From Rhizobium gallicum bv. gallicum R602sp (GTDB lineage: Bacteria > Pseudomonadota > Alphaproteobacteria > Rhizobiales > Rhizobiaceae), in assembly GCF_000816845.1 (NCBI RefSeq), contig NZ_CP006877.1, forward strand, positions 191,501 through 255,500: DNA of 64,000 nucleotides, read 5' to 3'. This document shows, one piece after another, positions 44,559-53,069 of this stretch (positions are counted from its first letter, which is position 1; the number at the start of each line of letters is the position of its first letter). The notes beneath the pieces are model-generated. The model had not been told where the DNA came from and searched no databases. It worked only from the letters and a program-made list of their open reading frames with translations. The position numbers were made by a program, and so were the translations under genes.

Positions 44559-45565
44559 TGTTCGGTGTCGACCCGATAGTGCTCGCCATCATCGTGCTGG
44601 TCGCGGTCGCTGCGGGCGCGGTTTGCTATGGCCTGCTCTTCAGCCGTATGGAGACCGAGAAGAAAGCCGCCAATCGCGTCAACCGCGTCGCTTCAACCGA
44701 GACCGACCGGGTGAAGGTCAAGGCCGCACGGGACCGTGTCCAGGAAATGTCGAAACGCCGCAAGTCGGTGCAGGACAATCTCAAGGACCTCGAAAAGCGC
44801 CAGCAGGAAAACACAAAACGGAAATTGTCCCTGAAGTCCCGCCTGACCCAGGCGGGCTTTGCGGTCACGCCCGCCAAATTCTACATGTTCAGCGCGGCCT
44901 TCGGCCTGTTCCTGATGCTGATTGCGCTGCTTGCCGGCGCGCCGATGCTGGTCGTACTTGCGCTTCCGGTCGTTGCCGGCCTCGGCCTGCCACGATGGAT
45001 CCTGGGCTTCCTGATAAAGCGCCGCCAGAACAAGTTCCTCGACGAATTTCCGAACGCGCTCGACGTCATCGTGCGTTCGATCAAATCCGGCCTGCCGCTG
45101 AACGACGCGATCCGCCTTATCGCAAACGAGGGCCGCGATCCGGTGAAAACCGAATTTCGCCGGGTCGTGGAATCGCAGCAGGTCGGCCTCAGTATTCCCG
45201 ACGCCTGTGCTCGCATGACCAACTACATGCCGCTGCAGGAAGTAAGCTTCTTTGCGATCGTCATCGCCATTCAGTCGCAGGCCGGCGGCAATCTTTCCGA
45301 AGCGATCGGCAATCTTTCGAAGGTTCTCCGCGACCGCAAGAAGATGAAGGCCAAGGTGAAGGCGCTGTCGATGGAGGCCAAGGCTTCCGCCGTCATCATC
45401 GGCGCTTTGCCCTTTATCGTCGCCACGCTCGTCTACCTCACGTCACCGCAATACATGATGGTTCTGTTCACCGATCCGCGGGGGCACTTCATCATGGGTG
45501 CATCGGCGGTCTGGATGTCGATCGGCATCTTCGTCATGCGCAACATGGTCAATTTCGACATCTAG
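44555..45565 (+). CDS. tadB: TadB pilus assembly inner-membrane protein
   Basis: TadB is a T2SSF-type platform protein of the Flp pilus machine, 336 residues. It starts [20 protein letters not shown] with one helix, then a long basic coiled region (about residues 30-95, rich in Lys/Arg/Glu). Two helices follow at about 108-150, a T2SSF cytoplasmic domain (LDEFPNALDVIVRSIKSGLP, about 164-183) and C-terminal helices (about 285-335). The start overlaps the cpaF stop (ATGA). It functions with the following TadC. Confidence 0.94.
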   Translation: MMFGVDPIVLAIIVLVAVAAGAVCYGLLFSRMETEKKAANRVNRVASTETDRVKVKAARDRVQEMSKRRKSVQDNLKDLEKRQQENTKRKLSLKSRLTQAGFAVTPAKFYMFSAAFGLFLMLIALLAGAPMLVVLALPVVAGLGLPRWILGFLIKRRQNKFLDEFPNALDVIVRSIKSGLPLNDAIRLIANEGRDPVKTEFRRVVESQQVGLSIPDACARMTNYMPLQEVSFFAIVIAIQSQAGGNLSEAIGNLSKVLRDRKKMKAKVKALSMEAKASAVIIGALPFIVATLVYLTSPQYMMVLFTDPRGHFIMGASAVWMSIGIFVMRNMVNFDI

Positions 45566-45580
45566 CCGGAGGCAAGCGTC

Positions 45581-46564
45581 ATGTCAGCAGATCTTGCAGC
45601 GCGATTGACCGATCCGGCCATGCTGGTCGCGCTTCTTGTTGCGATCGCTGTCTTTGCGACCTTCTACACGATCGCCGTTCCCTTCTTCGAGCGCGGCGAC
45701 CTGAACAAGCGCATGCGCGCTGTTTCGACGGAGCGTGATCAGATTCGCGCACGCGAGCGCGCCCGGATGAACACGGAGGCGGGAAACAAGGCGTCGCTTC
45801 GCAACCAAAACAATCGCTCTGTTCGCCAGATCGTCGAGCGCTTCAATCTGCGCAAAGCGCTGGTCGACGAAAACACGATGAACAAGCTGCGCGCAGCCGG
45901 CTACCGCTCGGAAAACGCTCTGAACACCTTCCTCGTCGCCCGCTTCCTTCTGCCCTTCGTTTTCCTTGCCCTCGCTGCCTTTTGGATTTTCGGTCTCGGC
46001 AATCTCGCAACCAAGCCTCTTCCTATCCGCCTGCTTGCTATGATCGGCACGGGCTATCTCGGTTTTTATGCGCCGAACATCTTTATCTCGAACCGCATGT
46101 CGAAGCGTCAGCATTCGATCAAGCGTGCCTGGCCGGATGCGCTCGACCTGATGCTGATTTGCGTCGAGTCCGGTATCTCGATCGAAGCCGCGATGCGCCG
46201 CGTGTCGGAAGAGCTCGGCGAACAGTCGCCGCCGCTTGCCGAAGAAATGGTGCTGACGACGGCCGAGCTTTCCTTCCTGCCGGACCGCCGTCAGGCGCTC
46301 GAAAACCTCGGCACGCGCACGCAGATCGATCTCGTGCGATCTGTCACCCAGGCCCTCATCCAGGCCGACCGTTACGGCACGCCGATTGCGCAGGCGCTGC
46401 GCGTTCTCGCACAGGAAGGCCGCGACGAGCGCATGAACGAGGCTGAAAAGAAGGCGGCTGCCCTGCCGCCGAAGCTGACCGTTCCGATGATTTTGTTCTT
46501 CCTTCCCGTACTCGTCGCCGTCATCCTCGGCCCGGCCGGCATCCAGGTCGCCGACAGGTTCTGA
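45581..46564 (+). CDS. tadC: TadC pilus assembly inner-membrane protein
   Basis: TadC is the second T2SSF platform protein, 327 residues, starting MSADLAARLTDPAMLVALLV. It has an N-terminal helix (about residues 15-38), two central helices (about 110-170), the T2SSF domain (RAWPDALDLMLICVESGISI, about 183-202; VTQALIQADRYGTPIAQALR) and a C-terminal helix. The ribosome site GGAGG lies upstream of ATG 45581. It begins 15 bp after tadB and is the last of the cpa run. A 132-bp gap without a clear terminator follows. Confidence 0.94.
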   Translation: MSADLAARLTDPAMLVALLVAIAVFATFYTIAVPFFERGDLNKRMRAVSTERDQIRARERARMNTEAGNKASLRNQNNRSVRQIVERFNLRKALVDENTMNKLRAAGYRSENALNTFLVARFLLPFVFLALAAFWIFGLGNLATKPLPIRLLAMIGTGYLGFYAPNIFISNRMSKRQHSIKRAWPDALDLMLICVESGISIEAAMRRVSEELGEQSPPLAEEMVLTTAELSFLPDRRQALENLGTRTQIDLVRSVTQALIQADRYGTPIAQALRVLAQEGRDERMNEAEKKAAALPPKLTVPMILFFLPVLVAVILGPAGIQVADRF

Positions 46565-46696
46565 TGCCGCTTGCAGGCGGGGCGGAAACCAGCTAGCCGT
46601 AGTTTCGCGTGACTGGCGAACGCGATCGAAGACCATCGGAAGCGCTGATGTGACCGCCGCTCGCCTGGCGTTTTTCGAAATCAGGAGCGAGCCTTC

Positions 46697-47329
46697 ATGT
46701 CTTCTGCAGCCATCCTCACCAGCATTTTTGCAGCACTGATGGTCGGAGCGATGAGCCCCGGCCCGAGCTTCGTCGTCGTCTCCCGCATCGCCATTTCCCG
46801 CTCGCGCCTTGATGGCCTGGCAGCGGCACTCGGGATGGGTGTCGGCGGCGTCATGTTCGGCATTCTTGCGCTCGCAGGCCTGACGGCTTTGCTGACGCAA
46901 TTCGCGTGGCTCTATCTGGTGCTGAAGTTTGCAGGCGGTGCCTATCTCGTCTATATCGCGTTTCGCATCTGGCAGGGCGCGAAGGCACCTCTGGAGGTGT
47001 CCGGTGCGGTCGAGGGCAGGGCGTCGCTCGGCCGCAGTTTCTCGATGGCGCTGCTGACGCAGCTCAGCAATCCGAAGACCATCATCGTCTATGCCAGCAT
47101 ATTCGCAGCGTTTCTGCCGAAAACCGTACCCGCAGGTGTCATGATCGGTCTGCCGATCGGAATCTTCGCGATTGAGGCCGGATGGTATTCGATCGTGGCG
47201 CTGGCTTTCTCCGCGCGCCGTCCACGCCAGGTCTATTTGGCCGCCAAACACTGGATCGACCGCGCTGCTGGGCTTGTCATGGGCGGGCTGGGTTTGCGCT
47301 TGATCTTCTCCGGCGCGATGCTTCGGTAG
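46697..47329 (+). CDS. LysE/RhtB-family amino-acid exporter
   Basis: This is a 210-residue inner-membrane exporter of the LysE/RhtB superfamily, which extrudes amino acids such as homoserine, threonine or lysine. It starts MSSAAILTSIFAALMVGAMS. Six helices are predicted. The N-terminal motif GAMSPGPSFVVVSRIAISRS (about residues 17-36) and the loop GGAYLVYIAFRIWQGAKAPL are characteristic. LLTQLSNPKTIIVYASIFAAF (split about 117-137) is the conserved NPK segment. The substrate is unknown. It sits between tadC and tadD but has no known pilus role; it converges on tadD with a 7-bp gap. Confidence 0.88.
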   Translation: MSSAAILTSIFAALMVGAMSPGPSFVVVSRIAISRSRLDGLAAALGMGVGGVMFGILALAGLTALLTQFAWLYLVLKFAGGAYLVYIAFRIWQGAKAPLEVSGAVEGRASLGRSFSMALLTQLSNPKTIIVYASIFAAFLPKTVPAGVMIGLPIGIFAIEAGWYSIVALAFSARRPRQVYLAAKHWIDRAAGLVMGGLGLRLIFSGAMLR

Positions 47330-47336
47330 TCGGAGA

Positions 47337-48161
47337 TCAGTTGGTGTTGCTTGCCGGCGCGCTGTCCTTCGCCGCGAGTTTCTGCCAGGAATTCTGCTGG
47401 GAAAGCATTGAACGCAAATAGGCGACGTTGGCGTCTGCCTGCTGCGGCGCGAGTTCGCGGCGGGCGATCTCTTCGGCCTCCGAAAAACGTCCCTGCAGGC
47501 CGACAGCAAGGGCGAGGTTCTGCCTGACGCGGCTATCGGCGCCCGGCTGGCTCGCCGCCTGCTTGAGATAGGTTTCGGCGGTCCTGAGATCGCCTGTCAG
47601 CACGTAGGACATGCCGAGATTTGAAAGCACGGAAGGCTCGTTCGGCATGATGTCCAGCGCATCGCGATAACGTGCTCGCGCATCGCTGGGCTTACCCATC
47701 TGGTCGAAAATCGCGCCCTGGGCAGAAATGAGCTTCCAGTCGGGCCGGTCCGGGGTTTGCGCCCGGCCGATCGTGTCGAGCGCTTGCTGGAACTGTCCTG
47801 CGGCTGCCTGGGCCTTGCCGTAGGCAGCCAGGACATTGCGGTCTTTGGGATTGGAAATCGCAACCTGCTGCATGACGGCAAGCGCCTGCGCGTCGCGCCC
47901 GGCCATGCGCAGCAGGTTGGCGTAGTTGACGCCGTTTACCGGATCGCGGGGATTTTTCTCGTAGGCCTGCCCGACCCGGTCCGTCATTGCGTGAAGCTCG
48001 TTCGCATCCATGGTTTCGACGGGCTTTGTCAGCTTCGGCACCGAACCCGTCGTCATCTTGTCCTTGGTCGTCGAGCAACCGGCGAGCGCGGTGACCACCA
48101 GCGCTGCGGTGACGCACTGGAAAATACGGTTCTTGAATGGATGGATGGCGGGGAGAGGCAT
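47337..48161 (-). CDS. tadD: TadD-like TPR lipoprotein of the pilus locus
   Basis: The 274-residue product is a lipoprotein: the signal peptide ends at the lipobox VTALAGC (about residues 22-28) before STTKDKMTTGSVPKL. About four to five tetratricopeptide repeats follow (about 55-250), for example RDPVNGVNYANLLRMAGRDA, NEPSVLSNLGMSYVLTGDLR and SRVRQNLALAVGLQGRFSEA. TadD is an outer-membrane-associated pilotin-like protein of the Tad system. It is on the opposite strand to the cpa operon, and a near-consensus CtrA box lies 95-109 bp upstream. Confidence 0.87.
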   Translation of the reverse strand: MPLPAIHPFKNRIFQCVTAALVVTALAGCSTTKDKMTTGSVPKLTKPVETMDANELHAMTDRVGQAYEKNPRDPVNGVNYANLLRMAGRDAQALAVMQQVAISNPKDRNVLAAYGKAQAAAGQFQQALDTIGRAQTPDRPDWKLISAQGAIFDQMGKPSDARARYRDALDIMPNEPSVLSNLGMSYVLTGDLRTAETYLKQAASQPGADSRVRQNLALAVGLQGRFSEAEEIARRELAPQQADANVAYLRSMLSQQNSWQKLAAKDSAPASNTN

Positions 48162-48255
48162 TGCGCTTTCCTGAATTCAGAAACTGGCGTTTGACCTCTA
48201 AGCGGAACAGGGAAAGGTTTGACGCAATCTTCACTCCAGCAATAGTCTGTTAACC

Positions 48256-48270
48256 CTAACGGACCGTTAA
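48256..48270. promoter_or_regulatory. Near-consensus CtrA-type box between tadD and the M17 aminopeptidase gene
   Basis: CTAA-CGGACCG-TTAA differs from TTAA-N7-TTAA by one base. It lies 95-109 bp upstream of tadD and 35 bp upstream of the aminopeptidase ATG. The match is suggestive because a perfect box occurs in the same pilus locus. Which gene it serves cannot be told from sequence. Confidence 0.35.
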
Positions 48271-48304
48271 AAAAACGATTCCCGGACATCGTCGAAGGAT
48301 AAAT

Positions 48305-49690
48305 ATGGCCCCCTATCAGTTCATCGAGAGACCGACGCCTTTCAACACGAAAGGCGGTTCCACATTGCCGATCTTCGCGGTCACGCCGGCGCATATCGAG
48401 ACCGGCACGATCGATCCGATCGCGCTCGATTGGGCGAAGAAGGCAGGCTACAAGGCGGAAAGCGGCTCGCTGCTGCTGATCCCGACCGCCGCCGGCCATC
48501 TCGGCGGCGCGCTTTTCGGCCTCGGCGCCAATCCATCGGAGCAGCCCTATATCACCGGCAAGCTTGCCCGTTCACTGCCCGCCGGCGACTGGCATATCGA
48601 AACCGCACCGCTGACGGCAAACCGCCTGTCGCTCGGTTTCGGTCTCGGTAGCTACCGTTTCGACCGCTATCGTTCCGACAAGCAGGCAGCCGCGACGCTG
48701 ATGATCCCGCGCGATGCCGATGGCGCGGATATCAAGCGTCAGCTCGCAGGCGTGTTCCTCGCTCGCGATCTCATCAACACACCGACCAATGACATGGGCC
48801 CCGAACAGCTCGAAGCTGCCTTCCGCGGCCTGGCCGAGCACTACAAGGCGGAAATGTCGGTCACCATCGGCGATGATCTGCTGAAGGAGAACTTCCCACT
48901 GGTCCACACCGTCGGCCGCGCCAGCGTCGACGCGCCACGGCTTCTGGAACTGCGCTGGGGAAAGAAGGGCCACCGCAAGGTTACGCTTGTCGGCAAGGGC
49001 GTCTGCTTCGATACCGGCGGTCTCGACATCAAGCCGGCCTCCTCCATGCTGTTGATGAAGAAGGACATGGGCGGTGCGGCGAACGTGATGGGTCTTGCGC
49101 TGATGATCATGGACGCGAAGCTTAAGGTCGACCTCCGCGTCATCATTCCCGTCGTCGAAAATTCGATTTCGGCAAATGCGTTCCGCCCGGGAGACATCTA
49201 CAAGAGCCGCAAGGGCCTGACAGTCCAGATCGACAATACCGATGCGGAAGGCCGCCTGATCCTCGCCGATGCGCTGGCTTATGCCGACGAGGAATCACCG
49301 GATCTCCTGATCGACATGGCGACGCTGACGGGGGCTGCCCGCGTTGCGCTCGGCCCCGATCTTCCGCCGTTCTTCACGGATGACGAAAACCTTGCCCAGG
49401 ATCTGACCGACGCAAGCCTCGAGACGGACGACCCGCTGTGGCGGCTCCCGCTCTATATGGGCTATGACAAGGATATCCGCGCCAAGATCGCCGACATCAC
49501 GAACGCTCCGGCGGGTGGCATGGCGGGTGCGATCACGGCGGCGCTGTTCCTGAAACGCTTTGTCAGCAACGCGAAGAGCTGGGCGCATTTCGACATCTAC
49601 GGCTGGGCGCCGACCGAGCGCGCTCATTCGCCAGGCGGCGGCGAGGCGCAGGCGATCCGCGCCCTTTACCACCATATCCGCCGCGGCTGA
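48305..49690 (+). CDS. M17 leucyl aminopeptidase family protein
   Basis: This 461-residue cytosolic dizinc aminopeptidase of family M17 removes N-terminal residues from peptides. It starts MAPYQFIERPTPFNTKGGST. Metal and catalytic motifs are VGKGVCFDTGGLDIKPASSM (about residues 232-251), KDMGGAANVMG, VQIDNTDAEGRLILADALAY (about 308-327; signature NTDAEGR) and MATLTGAARVALG. The N-terminal domain is shorter than in PepA (503 residues), closer to the PepB-like group. It faces tadD divergently. A GC-rich hairpin follows the stop. Confidence 0.92.
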   Translation: MAPYQFIERPTPFNTKGGSTLPIFAVTPAHIETGTIDPIALDWAKKAGYKAESGSLLLIPTAAGHLGGALFGLGANPSEQPYITGKLARSLPAGDWHIETAPLTANRLSLGFGLGSYRFDRYRSDKQAAATLMIPRDADGADIKRQLAGVFLARDLINTPTNDMGPEQLEAAFRGLAEHYKAEMSVTIGDDLLKENFPLVHTVGRASVDAPRLLELRWGKKGHRKVTLVGKGVCFDTGGLDIKPASSMLLMKKDMGGAANVMGLALMIMDAKLKVDLRVIIPVVENSISANAFRPGDIYKSRKGLTVQIDNTDAEGRLILADALAYADEESPDLLIDMATLTGAARVALGPDLPPFFTDDENLAQDLTDASLETDDPLWRLPLYMGYDKDIRAKIADITNAPAGGMAGAITAALFLKRFVSNAKSWAHFDIYGWAPTERAHSPGGGEAQAIRALYHHIRRG

Positions 49691-49720
49691 CCGCGATCAT
49701 TAAAATTTTATTCACCCTGG

Positions 49721-49745
49721 GAGGCGGCAGATTCTGCCGCCTCTT
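49721..49745 (+). terminator. Hairpin after the M17 aminopeptidase gene
   Basis: GAGGCGGCAG-ATT-CTGCCGCCTC is a perfect 10-bp stem with a 3-nt loop followed by TTG, 31 bp after the stop. The T-run is weak, so termination may be partial or the hairpin may protect the mRNA end. Confidence 0.6.
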
Positions 49746-49805
49746 GCCTGCCAGCCTCCTCTCGCGGAAAATAGAACGCTGGCGTAATGATTTTCCGGAG
49801 GAGCC

Positions 49806-50156
49806 TTGCCGATCGAATTGACTGCCTCGCAGGCCCTGCGGCTTTGGCACGGCGTTACGCTCAACCAGGTTCACCATGACGAACGTGATTTGACGTTGCG
49901 TCAGATGGCGATCCTGCTGCATATCTATCTGGTGCCGCCGCCCCATACGGTACGGGGGCTTGCCGCGACACTGAACGTGACGAAACCGGTTATCACCCGG
50001 GCGCTGGATACCATGGGCGAAATGGGCCTTGTCGATCGGGCACGCGACGAAAGCGACCGGCGCAACGTGATCATCAAGCGCACCGTCGGCGGCGCGCTCT
50101 ATCTCGAGAAGCTGGGCGACCTGGTGCGTGACCAGGGGCGCCGCCTGCCGATCTAA
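49806..50156 (+). CDS. MarR-family winged-helix regulator
   Basis: The 116-residue product starts with TTG at 49806 (residues LPIELTASQALRLWHGVTLN), supported by GGAGGAG just upstream and the absence of a better ATG. A winged-helix DNA-binding fold covers about residues 25-95: DLTLRQMAILLHIYLVPPPH, TVRGLAATLNVTKPVITRAL (recognition helix) and LVDRARDESDRRNVIIKRT (wing). Its short length means minimal dimerisation helices. It lies 17 bp before the NlpC/P60 gene and probably shares its transcript. The ligand and targets are unknown. Confidence 0.85.
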   Translation: MPIELTASQALRLWHGVTLNQVHHDERDLTLRQMAILLHIYLVPPPHTVRGLAATLNVTKPVITRALDTMGEMGLVDRARDESDRRNVIIKRTVGGALYLEKLGDLVRDQGRRLPI

Positions 50157-50173
50157 GTGGAATGGAGATGACG

Positions 50174-51022
50174 ATGCTCGACCGCCGCCTGCATGCCTAT
50201 CGGCCGGATCTTGCCGAAGCGCGTCTTGAAGGCAAGGTCGAAGCCTTGCGCTTTGTTTCCGGTATCCCGGCGCAGATCGCCGTCGCCGTTGCACCGCTTC
50301 GCCCGCAACCGGATATGTCAGTCGGCATCGATACGGAACTGCTCCTCGGGGAGGATGTAACGGTCTTTGACCGCGCTGGCGGCTGGTGCTGGGTAAAGGC
50401 CCGTTCGGACGGGTATGTCGGCTATATGCCGGAGGAAATGCTGTCCGACGCCCAGACGGAGCCGACACACATCGTCACCGTACAGCGCACCTTCCTCTAT
50501 CCGCAACCGGAATTGCGAAAGCCCTATAAATCCGTGCTTTCCATGGGCAGCCGCGTCAGGGTCGCGGGTGAGGCAGAGGTGCGCGGAAATCACTACGTCG
50601 TTCTGGAGGATGGCACGGCAATTTTTGCAAGGCATGTCCAGCCCATCGCCGCCGGCAAGGATGACGATTATGTCGAGATCGCGTCGCGCTTCATGAATGC
50701 ACCCTACTTGTGGGGCGGCCGTTCAGGCCTTGGCATCGATTGTTCCGGTCTCGTTCAACTGGCCATGCTGATGACCGGCAAAAGCGCGCCGCGCGACACG
50801 GACATGCAGGCAGCAAGCCTCGGCGAGAGGATCGATCGCTCCGGGCTTCGCCGCGGCGACCTCGTCTTCTGGAAGGGACATGTCGCAATCATGGAGGACC
50901 CCGAAACGATCCTTCACGCCAATGGCTACACGATGACTGTCGCCCGCGAGAATTTCGAGGCCGCTGTCAAACGTATAGGCCAGCTCTACCAACAGCCGAC
51001 CGGCTATCGCCGTCCGGTCTGA
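50174..51022 (+). CDS. NlpC/P60-family cell-wall peptidase with N-terminal SH3-like domains
   Basis: The 282-residue product is a cysteine peptidase expected to cut gamma-D-glutamyl-diaminopimelate bonds of murein peptides. I start at ATG 50174 (MLDRRLHAYRPDLAEARLEG), 8 nt after GGAG; ATGs at 50162 and 50168 are alternatives. Two SH3-like repeats occupy about residues 35-155 (GGWCWVKARSDGYVGYMPEE; MGSRVRVAGEAEVRGNHYVV). The NlpC/P60 domain (about 165-280) has the catalytic Cys in LGIDCSGLVQLAM and His in WKGHVAIMEDPE, with HANG as third residue. No signal peptide is seen, suggesting cytoplasmic recycling. Its stop abuts that of the convergent permease. Confidence 0.9.
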   Translation: MLDRRLHAYRPDLAEARLEGKVEALRFVSGIPAQIAVAVAPLRPQPDMSVGIDTELLLGEDVTVFDRAGGWCWVKARSDGYVGYMPEEMLSDAQTEPTHIVTVQRTFLYPQPELRKPYKSVLSMGSRVRVAGEAEVRGNHYVVLEDGTAIFARHVQPIAAGKDDDYVEIASRFMNAPYLWGGRSGLGIDCSGLVQLAMLMTGKSAPRDTDMQAASLGERIDRSGLRRGDLVFWKGHVAIMEDPETILHANGYTMTVARENFEAAVKRIGQLYQQPTGYRRPV

Positions 51023-51874
51023 TCAAAATCGCCGCGGGTCGAAGAAATCGCGCAGTCCATCGCCCAGCAGGTTGAAGCCGAGAACGGCAAGGCCGATCGT
51101 AAGCCCGGGCAGGATGGCAAGCCATGGCGCCAGCCCAAGATAGGTTTGGGAATCGGCGAGCATCCGGCCCCAGGTCGGCGCCGGCGGCGCCACGCCGAGG
51201 CCGAGGAAACTTAGACCGGCCTCGGTGAGGATCGCCAGCCCAAGCTGGATCGCGGCATGGACGATGATCTGGTTCATGATGTTCGGCAACACATGGCGCA
51301 CCGAGATCGTCAAGCGGCTGTTGCCGATCGCGCGCGCCGCCAGCACGTAGTCGCGGCTCCAGGCCTGGAGGGCAGCAGCAAGTGTGACCCGCGCGAAGAC
51401 CGGGATCATGAAGACGGCGATCGCTGTGATCGCCGTGAACCTGCCCGATCCGAGAAAAGCGCCGAGGATCATCGCCGAGAGGATCGGCGGCAGCGCGAAG
51501 ATGACGTCGCACACGCGCATCAGCAGTGTTTCGAAAATGCCGCGGGTGGCTGCGGCCGAAATGCCGGCAGCCGAGCCGATCGTGCCGCCGATGACCACCG
51601 CGGTGATGGCGATCGACAGCGAATTCCAGCATCCGGCCATCAGCATCGAAAGAACGTCGCGGCCGAATTGATCGGTGCCGAGCACGCCGAAGGCGAAGGG
51701 CGGCTGCAGTTTGTAAATGATCTGCATCTTTGCAGGGGGCAGCGGCGTCCAGACGAGTGAAAGAAGTGCAACCGCAACAAGCAATCCGACGATGGATGAT
51801 CCGGCGAGCAGCTTTATTTGCCGGCTAATTATAAATGGCCGCCGTTTGATGGGACTGCCGGAAGCGATCGCCAT
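51023..51874 (-). CDS. Peptide ABC transporter permease, DppC type
   Basis: This 283-residue inner-membrane permease starts MAIASGSPIKRRPFIISRQI at ATG 51874. It has about six helices, the DppC-type FGVLGTDQFGRDVLSMLMAG (about residues 63-82) and the coupling loop DYVLAARAIGNSRLTISVRH (about 172-191). It ends GDGLRDFFDPRRF, the usual C-terminus. It begins 2 bp after the DppB-type gene. No ATPase gene follows: the next gene converges with no spacer (shared TGATCA), so ATP-binding subunits must come from elsewhere. Confidence 0.9.
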   Translation of the reverse strand: MAIASGSPIKRRPFIISRQIKLLAGSSIVGLLVAVALLSLVWTPLPPAKMQIIYKLQPPFAFGVLGTDQFGRDVLSMLMAGCWNSLSIAITAVVIGGTIGSAAGISAAATRGIFETLLMRVCDVIFALPPILSAMILGAFLGSGRFTAITAIAVFMIPVFARVTLAAALQAWSRDYVLAARAIGNSRLTISVRHVLPNIMNQIIVHAAIQLGLAILTEAGLSFLGLGVAPPAPTWGRMLADSQTYLGLAPWLAILPGLTIGLAVLGFNLLGDGLRDFFDPRRF

Positions 51875-51876
51875 TG

Positions 51877-52824
51877 TCACACGTCCTTTCGCAGTCGCGG
51901 GTCGATCGCGAGATAGGACATATCGACCAGGAAATTCATGATGACGACGAGCGCGGCAAAGAACAGCACGACGTCCTGCATGGCGATGATGTCGCGTTGC
52001 GACAATGCCTGAAAGGCAAGCCGTCCAAGACCTGGAAGGTTGAAGACGTTTTCGACCAGAATCGCGCCGGCCACCAGGAACGTAAACTGCAGTCCAAGGG
52101 TGGTCAGGATCGGCACCAGCGCATTCGGCACGGCGTGCCGCCATAAGACTGCGCGGGCCGACAGTCCCTTCGCGAGCGCCGTGCGCGTGAAGTCCTCGTG
52201 CAGCGTTTCCAGTACCGCTGTGCGGGTGACGCGCGTCAGCACGCCTGCTTGCGGAAGCGCTAAGGCTGTGGCGGGCATAACCAGCGCCTGCAGTGCGGGC
52301 CAAAGCCCGCTACCCCAGCCGGGAAAGCCACCTGCCGGCATGAGCCCAAGTGTTGTCGAAAACAGGATGATCAGCAGCAGTGCCACCCAGAAAGCCGGAA
52401 CGGCAATGCTTACCTGTGAAAAGAGCGTCGCTATGATATCGGCGATGCCGTCGCGCCGTGCTGCCGCGAAGGTACCGAGCGGCACGGCGATGACGACGGA
52501 AAGGAGGATCGCGAACAGCGCCAGCGGCAGCGTCACCGCCAGCCGCTCGATGATCAGTCCCGCAACCGGCACGCCATAGGTATAAGACTGCCCGAGATCA
52601 CCGGATAACACCCCGGCTACCCATTGGCCGTAGCGAAGGAGCAGAGGCTGATCGAGCCCGAGTTCATGGCGAAGTGCTGCCAGCGTCTCCGGCGTCGCCG
52701 AGGTTCCGAGCATGATCGAAGCAGGATCGCCCGGCAGAAGGTCCATGACAGCAAAAATCAGGAAAGAGACGGCGGCAAGCGTCAGGATCAGTCCGGCAAA
52801 GCGGCGGCCAAGAAGCGCGATCAT
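51877..52824 (-). CDS. Peptide ABC transporter permease, DppB type
   Basis: This 315-residue permease starts MIALLGRRFAGLILTLAAVS at ATG 52824. The frame stays open upstream to about 52995, but that part encodes the palindromic repeat element and is not DppB-like. Features are VMDLLPGDPASIMLGTSATP (about residues 25-44), GLDQPLLLRYGQWVAGVLSG, GDLGQSYTYGVPV and the coupling loop DFTRTALAKGLSARAVLWRH (about 208-227). It is followed at 2 bp by the DppC-type gene and lies 245 bp after the binding-protein gene. Confidence 0.9.
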   Translation of the reverse strand: MIALLGRRFAGLILTLAAVSFLIFAVMDLLPGDPASIMLGTSATPETLAALRHELGLDQPLLLRYGQWVAGVLSGDLGQSYTYGVPVAGLIIERLAVTLPLALFAILLSVVIAVPLGTFAAARRDGIADIIATLFSQVSIAVPAFWVALLLIILFSTTLGLMPAGGFPGWGSGLWPALQALVMPATALALPQAGVLTRVTRTAVLETLHEDFTRTALAKGLSARAVLWRHAVPNALVPILTTLGLQFTFLVAGAILVENVFNLPGLGRLAFQALSQRDIIAMQDVVLFFAALVVIMNFLVDMSYLAIDPRLRKDV

Positions 52825-52862
52825 AGGCGCTGCTTGCTTGCGGCCGACGCATTCGTCGTTCT

Positions 52863-53010
52863 CCTCATTCCCATCCTCGGTCTTGCTTCGGGGATCAGCA
52901 CAGGAATCCAGCCGCGGCGCGTCGGCGTCGCGAATGACTGGATCGAAGGAGTCTTTTGCGCCCAAGGAATTCGGCGTTCTAGATCCCTGTGACAAGCACA
53001 GAAATGAGGG
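52863..53010. repeat. Palindromic intergenic mosaic (RIME-like) element
   Basis: Outer ends CCTCATT (52863) and AATGAGG (about 53003-53009) are inverted. Inside, CACAGGAATCCAG (from about 52899) pairs with CTAGATCCCTGTG near 52979-52991 at 11 of 13 positions. The whole forms an element of about 147 bp with long imperfect arms. Fragments such as CACAGGAATCCAG recur as dispersed intergenic repeats in rhizobia (established knowledge of RIME-type elements; exact class not verified). It separates the binding-protein gene from its permeases. Confidence 0.6.
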
Positions 53011-53069
53011 AGAAGAGAATCGCGCGTCACCTATTCACGCCTTCTGCATATCCGGCACAAAACCCAGCC

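Noticed and set aside
45584..47509. 641-codon minus-strand frame opposite tadC and the LysE gene
   Set aside because: Covers two real genes on the other strand and the tadD end; no protein family is recognisable.
52825..52995. N-terminal extension of the DppB-type permease
   Set aside because: It encodes the palindromic repeat element and is unlike any DppB N-terminus.
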